A stretch of 64,000 bases of DNA from contig NZ_BMMP01000006.1 of NCBI RefSeq assembly GCF_014645895.1, forward strand, positions 62,001-126,000. Direction: 5' to 3'. Origin of the DNA: Streptomyces daqingensis. GTDB taxonomy: Bacteria > Actinomycetota > Actinomycetes > Streptomycetales > Streptomycetaceae. Under the pieces are notes generated by a model. The model saw only the letters and a program-made list of their open reading frames with translations, searched no databases and was not told the DNA's origin. Shown here in pieces: positions 26,219 to 35,047 of the stretch (within the stretch, counting starts at the first letter, position 1; each line of letters begins with the position of its first letter). Position numbers and translations under genes: made by a program.

Positions 26219-27652
26219 TCAGAGCGCCGTCATCACGTGCTTGACGCGCGTGTAGTCCTCCAGCCCGTACATCGAGAGGTCCTTGCCGTAACCGGACTTC
26301 TTGAATCCGCCGTGCGGCATCTCCGCGACGAGCGGGATGTGGGTGTTGATCCACACGCAGCCGAAGTCGAGCGACTTCGAAAGCCGCATCGCGCGCCCGT
26401 GGTTGGTCGTCCAGACCGACGAGGCCAGCGCGTACTCGACGTCGTTGGCCCAGGTCACCGCCTGGTCCTCGTCGGTGAACTTCTGCACCGTGATGACCGG
26501 GCCGAAGACCTCGTTCTGGATGATCTCGTCGTCCTGGCGGAGTCCGGAGACGACTGTCGGCGCGTAGAAGTACCCCTTGTCACCGACGCGTTCGCCACCG
26601 GACTCGACCTTGGCGTGGGCGGGGAGCCGGTCGATGAAGCCGGTCACCTTCGCCAGGTGGTCCGGGTTGTTCAGCGGCCCGTAGAAGCAGTCCTCGTCGC
26701 TGAGGTCGCCGGTCTTGACGTCGGCGGCGGCCTTGGCGAGCGCCGAGACGAACTGCTCGTACACGCCCTCCTGTACGAGGACGCGCGTCGCAGCGGTGCA
26801 GTCCTGCCCGGCGTTGAAGAAGCCGCCGTCCCGGATGCCCTCGACGGCGCTCGCGATGTCGGCGTCGTCGAAGACGATGCAGGGCGCCTTGCCGCCCAGC
26901 TCCAGGTGCACCCGCTTGAGGTCCTTGGCGGAGCTGCCCGCCACCTCCATGCCGGCCCGTACCGAACCGGTGATCGACGCCATGGCGGGGGTGTTGTGCT
27001 CGACCATCAGACGTCCGGTGTCGCGGTCGCCGCAGATGACGTTGAAGACGCCCTTGGGCAGTACCTCGCCCATCACCTCTGCCATGAAGACCGTCGAGGC
27101 GGGCGTCGTGTCCGAAGGCTTGAGCACGACGGTGTTGCCCGCCGCCAGCGCCGGCGCGAACTTCCAGACCGCCATCATCGCCGGATAGTTCCACGGCGCG
27201 ACCTGTGCGCAGACGCCGACCGGCTCGCGGCGCACGAAGGAGGTGAGCCCCTCCATGTACTCGCCCGCGGACTTGCCCTCCAGCATCCGCGCCGCCCCTG
27301 CGAAGAAGCGGATCTGGTCGAGCATCATCGGCAGTTCCTCCTGCCGGGTCAGCTCCAGCGGCTTTCCGCAGTTCTCGCACTCCGCGGCCAGCAGTTCGTC
27401 GGCACGCGCTTCGAGTGCGTCCGCAATCTTGAGGATCGCCTTCTGGCGCGTGGCCGGCGTCGCGTCGCGCCAGGCCGGAAACGCCTTCTCCGCGGCGGCC
27501 ATTGCGGCATCGACGTCAGCGGCCGCGGAAAGCGGGGCGGTGGCGTACACCTCGCCCGTGGCCGGGTCGACCACGTCCGTGGTCCGGCCGTCAGCGGCGT
27601 CCCGGAACTCCCCGTCGATGTAGTTGCGCAGCCGACGCAGCTCGGTGGTCAC
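26219..27652 (-). CDS. Gamma-aminobutyraldehyde dehydrogenase
   Basis: ALDH-family enzyme of 477 residues. Blocks are CAQVAPWNYPAMMAVWKF, LKPSDTTPASTV, HLELGGKAPCIVFDDAD (base Glu), FNAGQDCTAATRVLV (catalytic Cys) and AEMPHGGFKKSGYGKDLS. These match aminobutyraldehyde dehydrogenases that turn the product of putrescine transamination into GABA. GTG 27652 follows CAGGAGGGG. It diverges from the Lrp/AsnC-aminotransferase pair, whose product would be its substrate, so the three genes probably form one regulated unit around the shared promoter. Confidence 0.9.
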   Translation of the reverse strand: MTTELRRLRNYIDGEFRDAADGRTTDVVDPATGEVYATAPLSAAADVDAAMAAAEKAFPAWRDATPATRQKAILKIADALEARADELLAAECENCGKPLELTRQEELPMMLDQIRFFAGAARMLEGKSAGEYMEGLTSFVRREPVGVCAQVAPWNYPAMMAVWKFAPALAAGNTVVLKPSDTTPASTVFMAEVMGEVLPKGVFNVICGDRDTGRLMVEHNTPAMASITGSVRAGMEVAGSSAKDLKRVHLELGGKAPCIVFDDADIASAVEGIRDGGFFNAGQDCTAATRVLVQEGVYEQFVSALAKAAADVKTGDLSDEDCFYGPLNNPDHLAKVTGFIDRLPAHAKVESGGERVGDKGYFYAPTVVSGLRQDDEIIQNEVFGPVITVQKFTDEDQAVTWANDVEYALASSVWTTNHGRAMRLSKSLDFGCVWINTHIPLVAEMPHGGFKKSGYGKDLSMYGLEDYTRVKHVMTAL

Positions 27653-27823
27653 TTCGCACCCCTCCTGCTCCGTTGTCCATTGGGTGAGATGGCAAGCCTA
27701 ACCAGCAGCACAACGCTTTCGATACACCACCACACCGGGTACGACGAATTCTGTTCTTGTGAGGCCCATTAGCTTCGGATTACATTGCTTAAGGGTTGCA
27801 AAGCGGAGGAGGTCTCATGCACA
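27653..27823. promoter_or_regulatory. Shared divergent promoter region of the putrescine-catabolism unit
   Basis: AT-richer than its surroundings and placed between the aldehyde dehydrogenase and the Lrp/AsnC gene. It is a likely target of that regulator, but I found no clean palindrome. GGAGGAGG at 27805-27812 is the ribosome binding site used by the Lrp gene. Confidence 0.45.
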
Positions 27824-28312
27824 GTGTCGTGCGTGGCTCGAGACGCGAAGAAAACCAACGGCATCCGGTCGCTCGACGATGTCTCGCTGGCGATCATCGA
27901 ACAGCTCCAGGAGGACGGGCGACGTCCGTACGCCGCGATCGGCAAGGCCGTCGGCCTGTCCGAGGCGGCCGTGCGGCAGCGGGTCCAGAAGCTCCAGGAC
28001 CAGGGTGTCATGCAGATCGTCGCCGTGACGGATCCCCTCACCGTCGGCTTCCTGCGGCAGGCGATGGTCGGCATCAACATCGAAGGCGACCTCGAGTCCG
28101 TCGCCGACGCTCTCACCGAGATCGATGAGGTCGACTACGTCGTCATCACCGCCGGCTCGTTCGACCTGCTCGTCGAGATCGTCTGCCAGGACGACGAACA
28201 CCTTCTCGAAATGATCACCAAGCGGATCCGCGCCCTTCCCGGCGTGCGCTCCACCGAGAGCTTCGTCTACCTCAAGCTGCGAAAGCAGACCTACACCTGG
28301 GGAACTCGATAA
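27824..28312 (+). CDS. Lrp/AsnC-family regulator of the adjacent aminotransferase
   Basis: DNA-binding regulator of 162 residues. It has an N-terminal winged helix-turn-helix (IIEQLQEDGRRPYAAIGKAV, then GLSEAAVRQRVQKLQDQGVM) and a C-terminal RAM ligand-binding domain (VVITAGSFDLLVEIVCQDD). The start is a puzzle. The best-placed ATG (27817), 4 nt after GGAGGAGG, opens the wrong frame, so GTG 27824, or GTG 27833, must be used unless there is a frameshift. The stop is 2 bp before the aminotransferase GTG, so the two are surely co-translated. The likely signal is a polyamine or amino acid. Confidence 0.87.
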   Translation: MSCVARDAKKTNGIRSLDDVSLAIIEQLQEDGRRPYAAIGKAVGLSEAAVRQRVQKLQDQGVMQIVAVTDPLTVGFLRQAMVGINIEGDLESVADALTEIDEVDYVVITAGSFDLLVEIVCQDDEHLLEMITKRIRALPGVRSTESFVYLKLRKQTYTWGTR

Positions 28313-28314
28313 CC

Positions 28315-29676
28315 GTGAGCAAGGATCTCTCCAAGACCGCAAACGACCACCTGTGGATGCACTTCACCCGCATGTCGTCGTACGAGAACGCTCCCGTCCC
28401 CACCATCGTCCGCGGCGAGGGCACCCACATCTACGACACGAACGGCAAGCGCTACCTCGACGGTCTCGCGGGTCTGTTCGTCGTCCAGGCCGGCCACGGC
28501 CGCACCGAACTCGCCGAGGCGGCCAACAAGCAGGCACAGGACCTGGGTTTCTTCCCGATCTGGTCCTACGCCCACCCCAAGGCGGTCGAGCTCGCCGAGC
28601 GTCTCGCGCATCACGCACCGGGCGATCTGAACAAGGTCTTCTTCACCACGGGCGGCGGCGAGGCCGTGGAGACCGCCTGGAAGCTCGCCAAGCAGTTCCA
28701 CAAGCTCAACGGCAACCCCGGCAAGTACAAGGTCATCTCCCGCAACGTCGCCTACCACGGCACCCCGCACGGAGCCCTGTCCATCACCGGACTCCCCGCG
28801 CTGAAGGCGCCGTTCGAGCCGCTCGTCCCCGGGGCCCACAAGGTGCCCAACACGAACATCTACCGCGCGCCCCTGCACGGCGACGACCCCGAGGCGTTCG
28901 GCCGCTGGGCAGCGGACCAGATCGAGCAGCAGATCCTCTTCGAGGGCCCGGAGACCGTCGCCGCCGTCTTCCTAGAGCCGGTGCAGAACGCCGGCGGCTG
29001 CTTCCCGCCGCCGCCCGGGTACTTCCAGCGCGTACGCGAGATCTGCGACCAGTACGACGTCCTGCTGGTCTCCGACGAGGTCATCTGCGCCTTCGGACGC
29101 CTCGGAACGCTGTTCGCATGCGACAAGTTCGGCTACGTGCCCGACATCATCACCTGCGCCAAGGGCATGACGTCCGGGTACTCGCCGATCGGCGCGGCCG
29201 TCATCTCCGACCGCATCGCCGAGCCCTTCTGGCAGGGCGACAACACCTTCCTGCACGGCTACACCTTCGGCGGCCACCCGGTCTCGGCCGCGGTGGCGCT
29301 GGCCAACCTCGACATCTTCGAACGGGAAGGACTCAACCAGCACGTTCTCGACAACGAGGACGCGTTCAGGGCGACGCTCAGCAAGCTCCTGGACCTGCCG
29401 ATCGTCGGCGACGTCCGCGGCAACGGCTTCTTCTACGGCATCGAACTGGTCAAGGACAAGGCGACCAAGGAGACGTTCACCGAGGAGGAGTCGGAGCGCG
29501 TCCTCTACGGCTTCCTCTCCAAGGCGCTCTTCGAAGCGGGTCTCTACTGCCGCGCAGACGACCGCGGAGACCCGGTCGTGCAGCTCGCGCCGCCGCTCAT
29601 CTCCGATCAGAAGACCTTCGACGAGGCCGAGCAGATCCTCCGGTCGGTACTGTCCGAGGCCTGGACGAAGCTCTGA
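28315..29676 (+). CDS. Class III aminotransferase, probable putrescine/polyamine--pyruvate aminotransferase
   Basis: PLP enzyme of 453 residues. Visible blocks are FTTGGGEAVETAWKLAKQ, VISRNVAYHGTPHGALS, LLVSDEVICAFGRLG (Asp to pyridine N) and TCAKGMTSGYSPIGAA, with the Schiff-base Lys. It resembles SpuC-like putrescine--pyruvate transaminases rather than GabT. It probably makes 4-aminobutanal for the divergently encoded dehydrogenase at 26,219. GTG 28315 lies 2 bp after the regulator's stop. The amino donor is inferred. Confidence 0.88.
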   Translation: MSKDLSKTANDHLWMHFTRMSSYENAPVPTIVRGEGTHIYDTNGKRYLDGLAGLFVVQAGHGRTELAEAANKQAQDLGFFPIWSYAHPKAVELAERLAHHAPGDLNKVFFTTGGGEAVETAWKLAKQFHKLNGNPGKYKVISRNVAYHGTPHGALSITGLPALKAPFEPLVPGAHKVPNTNIYRAPLHGDDPEAFGRWAADQIEQQILFEGPETVAAVFLEPVQNAGGCFPPPPGYFQRVREICDQYDVLLVSDEVICAFGRLGTLFACDKFGYVPDIITCAKGMTSGYSPIGAAVISDRIAEPFWQGDNTFLHGYTFGGHPVSAAVALANLDIFEREGLNQHVLDNEDAFRATLSKLLDLPIVGDVRGNGFFYGIELVKDKATKETFTEEESERVLYGFLSKALFEAGLYCRADDRGDPVVQLAPPLISDQKTFDEAEQILRSVLSEAWTKL

Positions 29677-29733
29677 CGCCGCGGAGAGCGCCGCAGTTCG
29701 ACGCGTCGCCGGCGCCGTCGAACGGCGGTTGCG

Positions 29734-31335
29734 TCAACGCCACTTGAGGGCGAACCACAGCTCCATGCGGACGTCCTGCTCGCTCAGGTCCTGACCGAGC
29801 AGCCGGCCGATCCGGGCCACGCGCTGCCGCACCGTGTTGCGGTGCACCTCCAGCGCCACCGCCGTACGGTCCCAGCTGCCGTTCAGCGAAAGCCACATGC
29901 GCAGCGTCTCCTCCAGTTCCGGATGCCCGTCCAGCGGTGCCAGCCGGGCACTGGACAGCGCTCTGCCGTCCTCCGGCGCGACGAGAGAGACGACGTCAGC
30001 GCCGGCCCCGTCGCGCTCGCGCACGACGGGACGCCGCTCGGCGAGCGCCCTCCGCAGCGCTCGCGCCGCACCCGCGTCTCCGCGGTCCAGGTGCCCGGCG
30101 GACACGGGCGCGCTGACGCCCAGCGCCCATCCCTGCTGCGCACGCACCTGGTCCCGAACACGTTTCTCGCCCAGCGGCAGAAGCGCGCGCAGTTCGTCCC
30201 CCGACAGATCGACGAGCGTGGTGCCGAGGGCTTCCGCGAGGGAGGCCGCCGCCAGCGGGTCGTCCGCACGCCCGCCGCGGCCGGCGCCCTCGTTCGCTCC
30301 CCGCGCCGCGCTGCCCCGCCGCCTCCCATGCACCACCGCCCACTGCTCCTCCCCGTCCAGCAACCGCGCCGCCTCCGGCACCGGGTCGCCCAGCATCAGC
30401 CGTACGAGCGCGGCAGCGCGCCGCTCCTCAGCCGCGGCCGCGCGCCGTTCGGTGAGCAGCGAGAGCAGGACGACGGCGACCGCGGCGATGGAGCCGTCGA
30501 CGGCGTCGCGGTGCGGTGCGCACACCCCGAGTGCGAGCGGCTTCCGCCCGCCGAGGCCGTAGACGCTCAGGTGCAGGTCTCCGGCCGAGGAGGCCACGGA
30601 GGAGGGGCCGGGGCGCAACCGCCCGGTCAGCGCCGCCAGTTCGGAGCGCACCTCCGCGTTCGGCGCGCTTCCCGCTGCCGCCAGCTCGCGGCCGCCGGGA
30701 TCCAGCAGTACCGCCCACGCGTCGAGCCGCCGGGCGAGCTGACCGAGCACCGCGGGGACGGGATTGGGCCCGGCGGCCGCCGCGGCCAGTGTCCGCTGCG
30801 CCTCGCTCAGCCTCCGCAGCGCCTGGTGGCGCCGCTGCGTGACCGCCTGCCAGAGAGCGCGTGCGACGGCTGTGAACGGCGTGCCTTCAGGGACTTCGAC
30901 CAGCGGCAGGCCCTGACGGTCGCAGGCGCGTACGAGCGCGGCGGGAACCCGGTCGTGAACGGGCGCGATGCCGAACCCGAGGGCCGCCGCCCCGGCTTCG
31001 ACGGAGCGGGCCACGTAGCGCTCCCAGTGCGACTCCGCTGATCGTTCCCCGTCGCCCTGTCCGTGCGGTGCCGGATCACCTGCGTGTGCCCCGCCGCGGA
31101 CTGCGGCACCGCCCGTCGAACTGTCCGGGGCACCTACCGGGCAGTGCACTCCCGCGCTCAACAACAGTTCCCCGCCCAGCAGATAGGGCAGCGGGTCCGC
31201 CATCTCTGAGGTGTGCACCGCGTACACGGGCGTCGCCGGATCCTGCGGTCCCGCCACCTGCCGCAGCCCGAGTTCCGCATCACCGGTCAGCACCGACAGC
31301 GGAACGGGCACGGTGGGCGGAATGAGCTCTTCCAC
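29734..31335 (-). CDS. PucR-family transcriptional regulator
   Basis: Second PucR-type regulator in the window, 533 residues. The N-terminal PucR domain (VPLSVLTGDAELGLRQVAGP, PYLLGGELLLSAGV) leads to a central region and a C-terminal helix-turn-helix (VHRNTVRQRVARIGRLLGQ). A Gly/Ser/Arg-rich segment near residues 330-350 is probably a linker. GTG 31335 has a GGGGGC site nearby. It diverges from the SSS symporter, which is its most likely target. It ends 58 bp after the convergent aminotransferase stop. Confidence 0.87.
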   Translation of the reverse strand: MEELIPPTVPVPLSVLTGDAELGLRQVAGPQDPATPVYAVHTSEMADPLPYLLGGELLLSAGVHCPVGAPDSSTGGAAVRGGAHAGDPAPHGQGDGERSAESHWERYVARSVEAGAAALGFGIAPVHDRVPAALVRACDRQGLPLVEVPEGTPFTAVARALWQAVTQRRHQALRRLSEAQRTLAAAAAGPNPVPAVLGQLARRLDAWAVLLDPGGRELAAAGSAPNAEVRSELAALTGRLRPGPSSVASSAGDLHLSVYGLGGRKPLALGVCAPHRDAVDGSIAAVAVVLLSLLTERRAAAAEERRAAALVRLMLGDPVPEAARLLDGEEQWAVVHGRRRGSAARGANEGAGRGGRADDPLAAASLAEALGTTLVDLSGDELRALLPLGEKRVRDQVRAQQGWALGVSAPVSAGHLDRGDAGAARALRRALAERRPVVRERDGAGADVVSLVAPEDGRALSSARLAPLDGHPELEETLRMWLSLNGSWDRTAVALEVHRNTVRQRVARIGRLLGQDLSEQDVRMELWFALKWR

Positions 31336-31395
31336 AGCGAGCCCCCATAGGACGATTCACACATTCCGAAGCTATTCAGTGGAGGAAACGTACAC

Positions 31396-31424
31396 TTCAC
31401 GGCCGCCTTGACGACACCTAGGCT
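31396..31424 (+). promoter_or_regulatory. Predicted promoter of the SSS symporter
   Basis: TTCACG at 31396-31401 and TAGGCT at 31419-31424 with a 17-bp spacer. This is a good match to the Streptomyces vegetative (HrdB-type) pattern, 75 bp before the ATG. Confidence 0.55.
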
Positions 31425-31499
31425 CACCGCTCAAGCCAAGCGCCGCCCCACCCTCTCCCCCTCCTCATCCCCCTCCCCACCTCACTCGAGGAGCACCGT

Positions 31500-33026
31500 A
31501 TGGCCGTCGACTACGCAGTGATCGTCACGTACCTGGCCGGCATGCTCGCGGTCGGCTGGTGGGGGATGCGCCGCGCCAAGTCCAAGAGCGACTTCCTCGT
31601 CGCGGGACGCCGCCTCGGCCCCACCCTCTACTCCGGCACGATGGCGGCCATCGTGCTCGGCGGGGCCTCCACCATCGGCGGTGTCGGGCTGGGCTACGAG
31701 TACGGACTCTCCGGCGCCTGGCTCGTGTTCACGATCGGCTTCGGCCTGCTGGCCCTGAGCCTGTTCTTCTCCGCCCGCATCTCCCGGCTGAAGGTCTACA
31801 CGGTCGGGCAGATGCTCGACCTGCGCTACGGCGGATCGTCCTCGGTGATCTCCGGACTGGTGATGTGGGCGTACACCCTGATGCTCGCGGTGACGTCGAC
31901 CATCGCCTACGCGACGATCTTCGACGTGATCTTCGGCCTGGACAGGTGGCTGGCGATCGTGCTCGGCGGCGGCATCGTCATCGCGTACTCGACGCTCGGC
32001 GGCATGTGGTCGATCACGCTCACGGACATGGTGCAGTTCGCCGTGAAGTCGGTCGGCGTGCTGCTACTGCTGCTGCCCGTCGCCGTATACAAGGCCGGCG
32101 GCATCGACGGCATGCGCGAACGGCTGCCCGACGACTACTTCGCGCCCATGAACATCGGCGTCCAGACAGTCTTCACCTACGTGCTCGTCTATTCGTTCGG
32201 CATGCTGATCGGACAGGACATCTGGCAGCGGGTCTTCACCGCCCGCAGCGACAAGGTCGCCCGCAGCGGCGGCACCGTGGCCGGGGTCTACTGCCTCGTG
32301 TACGCGATCGCGGGTGCCGCTGTCGGCACGGCAACCAAAGCGCTGTACCCGAACCTCGACAGCCCTGACGCGGCCTTCGCCACCATCGTCGGCGACGCCC
32401 TGCCGATCGGCGTGAAGGGCCTGGTCCTGGCCGCGGCTCTGTCCGCGGTGATGTCGACCTCGTCCGGAGCGCTGATCGCGTGCGCCACGGTCGCCAGCAA
32501 CGACATCTGGACGCGCGTCCGCAGGACACCTGCACGCGCCGGTGCAACGGGGCGCCCGTCGGCCGACGGCGCAACGCAAGTCACCGACGCAGAGACAAGC
32601 GGCCACGCACACGACGAGGTGCGGGGCAACCGCGTCTTCATCCTCGTCATGGGCGCGGCAGTGGTCGTCATCTCGATCGCGCTGAACGACGTGGTCGAAG
32701 CGCTCACCGTCGCCTACAACCTGCTCGTGGGCGGATTGCTGGTGCCGATCCTGGGCGGACTCGTCTGGAAGCGCGGCACCGCGACCGGTGCGTTGTCCGC
32801 GACAGTCGTCGGCGGTGTGACTGTCGTCGCGGTGATGGCGTGGAAGGGGATCCTCGCCAACGAGCCCATCTACTATGGCCTGTTGGCTTCGCTGCTCACC
32901 CACGTCGTGGTGAGCCTGCTCAGCAGGCCCACGGACCCGGAGGTGCTCGCCGCCTGGCGGGCCCGCCTAGCGGGCGGGCAGGCCCCGGCCGAACCTGGCA
33001 CTCCGAGCGAGGCCAAGACCGGCTGA
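31500..33026 (+). CDS. Sodium:solute symporter (SSS family)
   Basis: Integral membrane transporter of 508 residues with about 12-13 hydrophobic segments. SSS features include GGASTIGGVGLGYEYGLSG near residues 50-70, ISRLKVYTVGQMLDLRYG, and AAALSAVMSTSSGALIA, with the conserved Na+-site Ser/Thr run. The divergent PucR regulator and surrounding polyamine/GABA genes suggest uptake of an amine or related compound, but the substrate cannot be read from sequence. ATG 31500 follows GAGGAG. Confidence 0.88.
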   Translation: MAVDYAVIVTYLAGMLAVGWWGMRRAKSKSDFLVAGRRLGPTLYSGTMAAIVLGGASTIGGVGLGYEYGLSGAWLVFTIGFGLLALSLFFSARISRLKVYTVGQMLDLRYGGSSSVISGLVMWAYTLMLAVTSTIAYATIFDVIFGLDRWLAIVLGGGIVIAYSTLGGMWSITLTDMVQFAVKSVGVLLLLLPVAVYKAGGIDGMRERLPDDYFAPMNIGVQTVFTYVLVYSFGMLIGQDIWQRVFTARSDKVARSGGTVAGVYCLVYAIAGAAVGTATKALYPNLDSPDAAFATIVGDALPIGVKGLVLAAALSAVMSTSSGALIACATVASNDIWTRVRRTPARAGATGRPSADGATQVTDAETSGHAHDEVRGNRVFILVMGAAVVVISIALNDVVEALTVAYNLLVGGLLVPILGGLVWKRGTATGALSATVVGGVTVVAVMAWKGILANEPIYYGLLASLLTHVVVSLLSRPTDPEVLAAWRARLAGGQAPAEPGTPSEAKTG

Positions 33027-33182
33027 TCCGGGATCCTTGATTCGCGAGCACGCCCTCAGGACGCACTGCGTACGCCGCGGTTGCGCACGGTCCGGTACGG
33101 CGACGGGGACGGGGACGAGCAAGAACGACACTGCCCGCGGCGACGGCCGGCCGCAGGCCCGACGAAAGGCGCCAGCCACAGC

Positions 33183-34835
33183 ATGACCACTGCAGTCCGC
33201 AACGGGGGCGACCTCGTCGCCGAGTCCCTGTCCGCTCTCGGCGCAGGCACAGTCTTCGGACTGCCGGGGCAGCACGCGCTCAGTGTGTTCGACGCCGTCC
33301 GCCGCTCCCCTATGTCCTATGTGGGGCTGCGGATGGAGAACAACGCGGGCTTCGCCGCGGACGCCCACGCACGTCTGACCCGCAGCCCGACTCCACTGCT
33401 GGTCTCGACCGGGCCGGGAGCCCTGATGTCGCTCGCGGCGCTGCAGGAGTCGGCCGCGGCCTCCGCACCCGTCGTGGGCATCAGCAGCCAGGTCCCCAGG
33501 GCCGGCCTCGGCGGCGGGCGAAAGGGCTACCTGCACGAACTCCGCGACCAGCAGGCGTCGTTCCGCGACGTGGTCAAGTCCGCCCACTCCGTCCGCTCGG
33601 CCTCCCAGATCCCGTCGGCCCTGGCAGCGGCGTGGGCCAGTGCGCTGGAGGCGCCCTCCGGGCCGGTGTGGGTCGAGATCCCCCAGGACGTGCTGCTCTC
33701 GCCGACGGACGTCCCGCCCCCCGCGTCCCTCGCAGTGAACGGCGCGGGCGCCCCCCGGCCCCTGCCCGCACGCCCCGAGCTCATCGCGGCGGCAGCCGAG
33801 CTGCTGGACACGTCCTCCCGTCCGGCTGTGCTCGCGGGCGGTGGTGTCGTACGGGCGGGAGCGCAAGCGCAGCTGCTCGCCCTCGCTGAACAGCTGGACG
33901 CACCCGTCGCCACCACCTTCGGCGGCAAGGGCGCCTTCCCAAGCGACCACGAACTGTCGCTGGGCTCGTGGCTGGAGGACCAGTACACGACCGACTTCCT
34001 CGCGGACGCCGATGTGCTGCTCGTCGTCGGCTCCGGACTGGGCGAACTCTCGTCCAACTACCACACCTTCGCCTCCCGCGGCCGTGTCATCCACATCGAG
34101 GCCGACCTGGGCAAACTGGAAGCCAACCACCCGGCGCTGGGCGTCCACGCAGACGCACGGCAGGCACTCGAGGCGCTCGGTTCCGCCGTCACGCCGCGGC
34201 CCCGTGGTGATGCGGCGGCACGGGCGTCCGCCCTTGTTCAGCGCGTGAGGGCCCGCATCTCCGCACAGGGCCTCGAACTCGAACAGGACGTCCTCGCATC
34301 CGTACGTGCGGCACTCCCGGACAGCTCTCCGAGCTTCTGGGACATGACGATCCTCGCCTACTGGGCCTGGTCCGCCTTCGACCCCCGCTCCGGAGCCATG
34401 CACTCCGCGCAGGGCGCGGGCGGCCTCGGCTACGGCTTCCCCGCGGCGCTGGGCGCGGCCGTCGCGGACCCGGAGCGCACCACCCCGGTCCTCGCCGTGT
34501 CCGGCGACGGCGGCGCGATGTACTCCCTCGCCGAGCTGGCCACTGCCCGCCAGTACGCTCTGCCGGTCACGTGGCTGATCGTGGACGACGGCGGCTACGG
34601 CATCCTCCGCGAGTACATGACGGACGCCTTCGGCGAAGCCGTCGGCACCGAGTTGGCGCGGCCCGACTTCGCCGCGCTGTCGGAGTCCTTCGGCGTCCCC
34701 GCAGTGCGCACCTCTCCCGAAAGGCTCCGCGCGGACCTGTCGGAGGCGCTGTCCGCACCTGGGCCGTCGGTCGTCGTGCTCCCCGCGCTGCTCAGGATGT
34801 TCGCCCCGACCCATCTGCCCGGCGACCTGCCCTGA
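33183..34835 (+). CDS. Thiamine diphosphate-dependent enzyme (acetolactate synthase/benzoylformate decarboxylase-like)
   Basis: Three-domain ThDP enzyme of 550 residues. The N-terminal domain carries the activating Glu in GLRMENNAGFAADAHAR. A central DHS-like domain follows (LLVVGSGLGELSSN). The C-terminal ThDP motif is SGDGGAMYSLAELATARQ ending in VDDGGYG. It resembles the acetolactate synthase/benzoylformate decarboxylase group, but no regulatory subunit or pathway gene is adjacent, so the 2-oxo acid substrate is unknown. ATG 33183 is preferred over the frame to 33081, which is Arg/Gly-rich. It follows the symporter in the same direction, and a thiamine-type transporter lies downstream. Confidence 0.85.
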   Translation: MTTAVRNGGDLVAESLSALGAGTVFGLPGQHALSVFDAVRRSPMSYVGLRMENNAGFAADAHARLTRSPTPLLVSTGPGALMSLAALQESAAASAPVVGISSQVPRAGLGGGRKGYLHELRDQQASFRDVVKSAHSVRSASQIPSALAAAWASALEAPSGPVWVEIPQDVLLSPTDVPPPASLAVNGAGAPRPLPARPELIAAAAELLDTSSRPAVLAGGGVVRAGAQAQLLALAEQLDAPVATTFGGKGAFPSDHELSLGSWLEDQYTTDFLADADVLLVVGSGLGELSSNYHTFASRGRVIHIEADLGKLEANHPALGVHADARQALEALGSAVTPRPRGDAAARASALVQRVRARISAQGLELEQDVLASVRAALPDSSPSFWDMTILAYWAWSAFDPRSGAMHSAQGAGGLGYGFPAALGAAVADPERTTPVLAVSGDGGAMYSLAELATARQYALPVTWLIVDDGGYGILREYMTDAFGEAVGTELARPDFAALSESFGVPAVRTSPERLRADLSEALSAPGPSVVVLPALLRMFAPTHLPGDLP

Positions 34836-35047
34836 CGGCCCTGCTGTCAGCCCGCCGTCCGGCCCCGTCCGGACGGCTGGTCCGTCTGCGGGCCCGTTCG
34901 GTGGAATCTGCGCCGTGCCCGGCCGGATGGCGCGGTGTGCGCGCCCGGCTCTCCTTACGGTGCCTGTGACCGACGTCCCGGACCCTCGTTCACCCGTCCA
35001 GAGGACTCAGGGACCGGCAGGGACCAGCATGAGTGGAGGTGCCCTCG

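Noticed and set aside
31405..31424. TTGACG near 31408 as the -35 of the symporter promoter
   Set aside because: It is only 5 bp from the -10 TAGGCT; TTCACG with a 17-bp spacer fits better.
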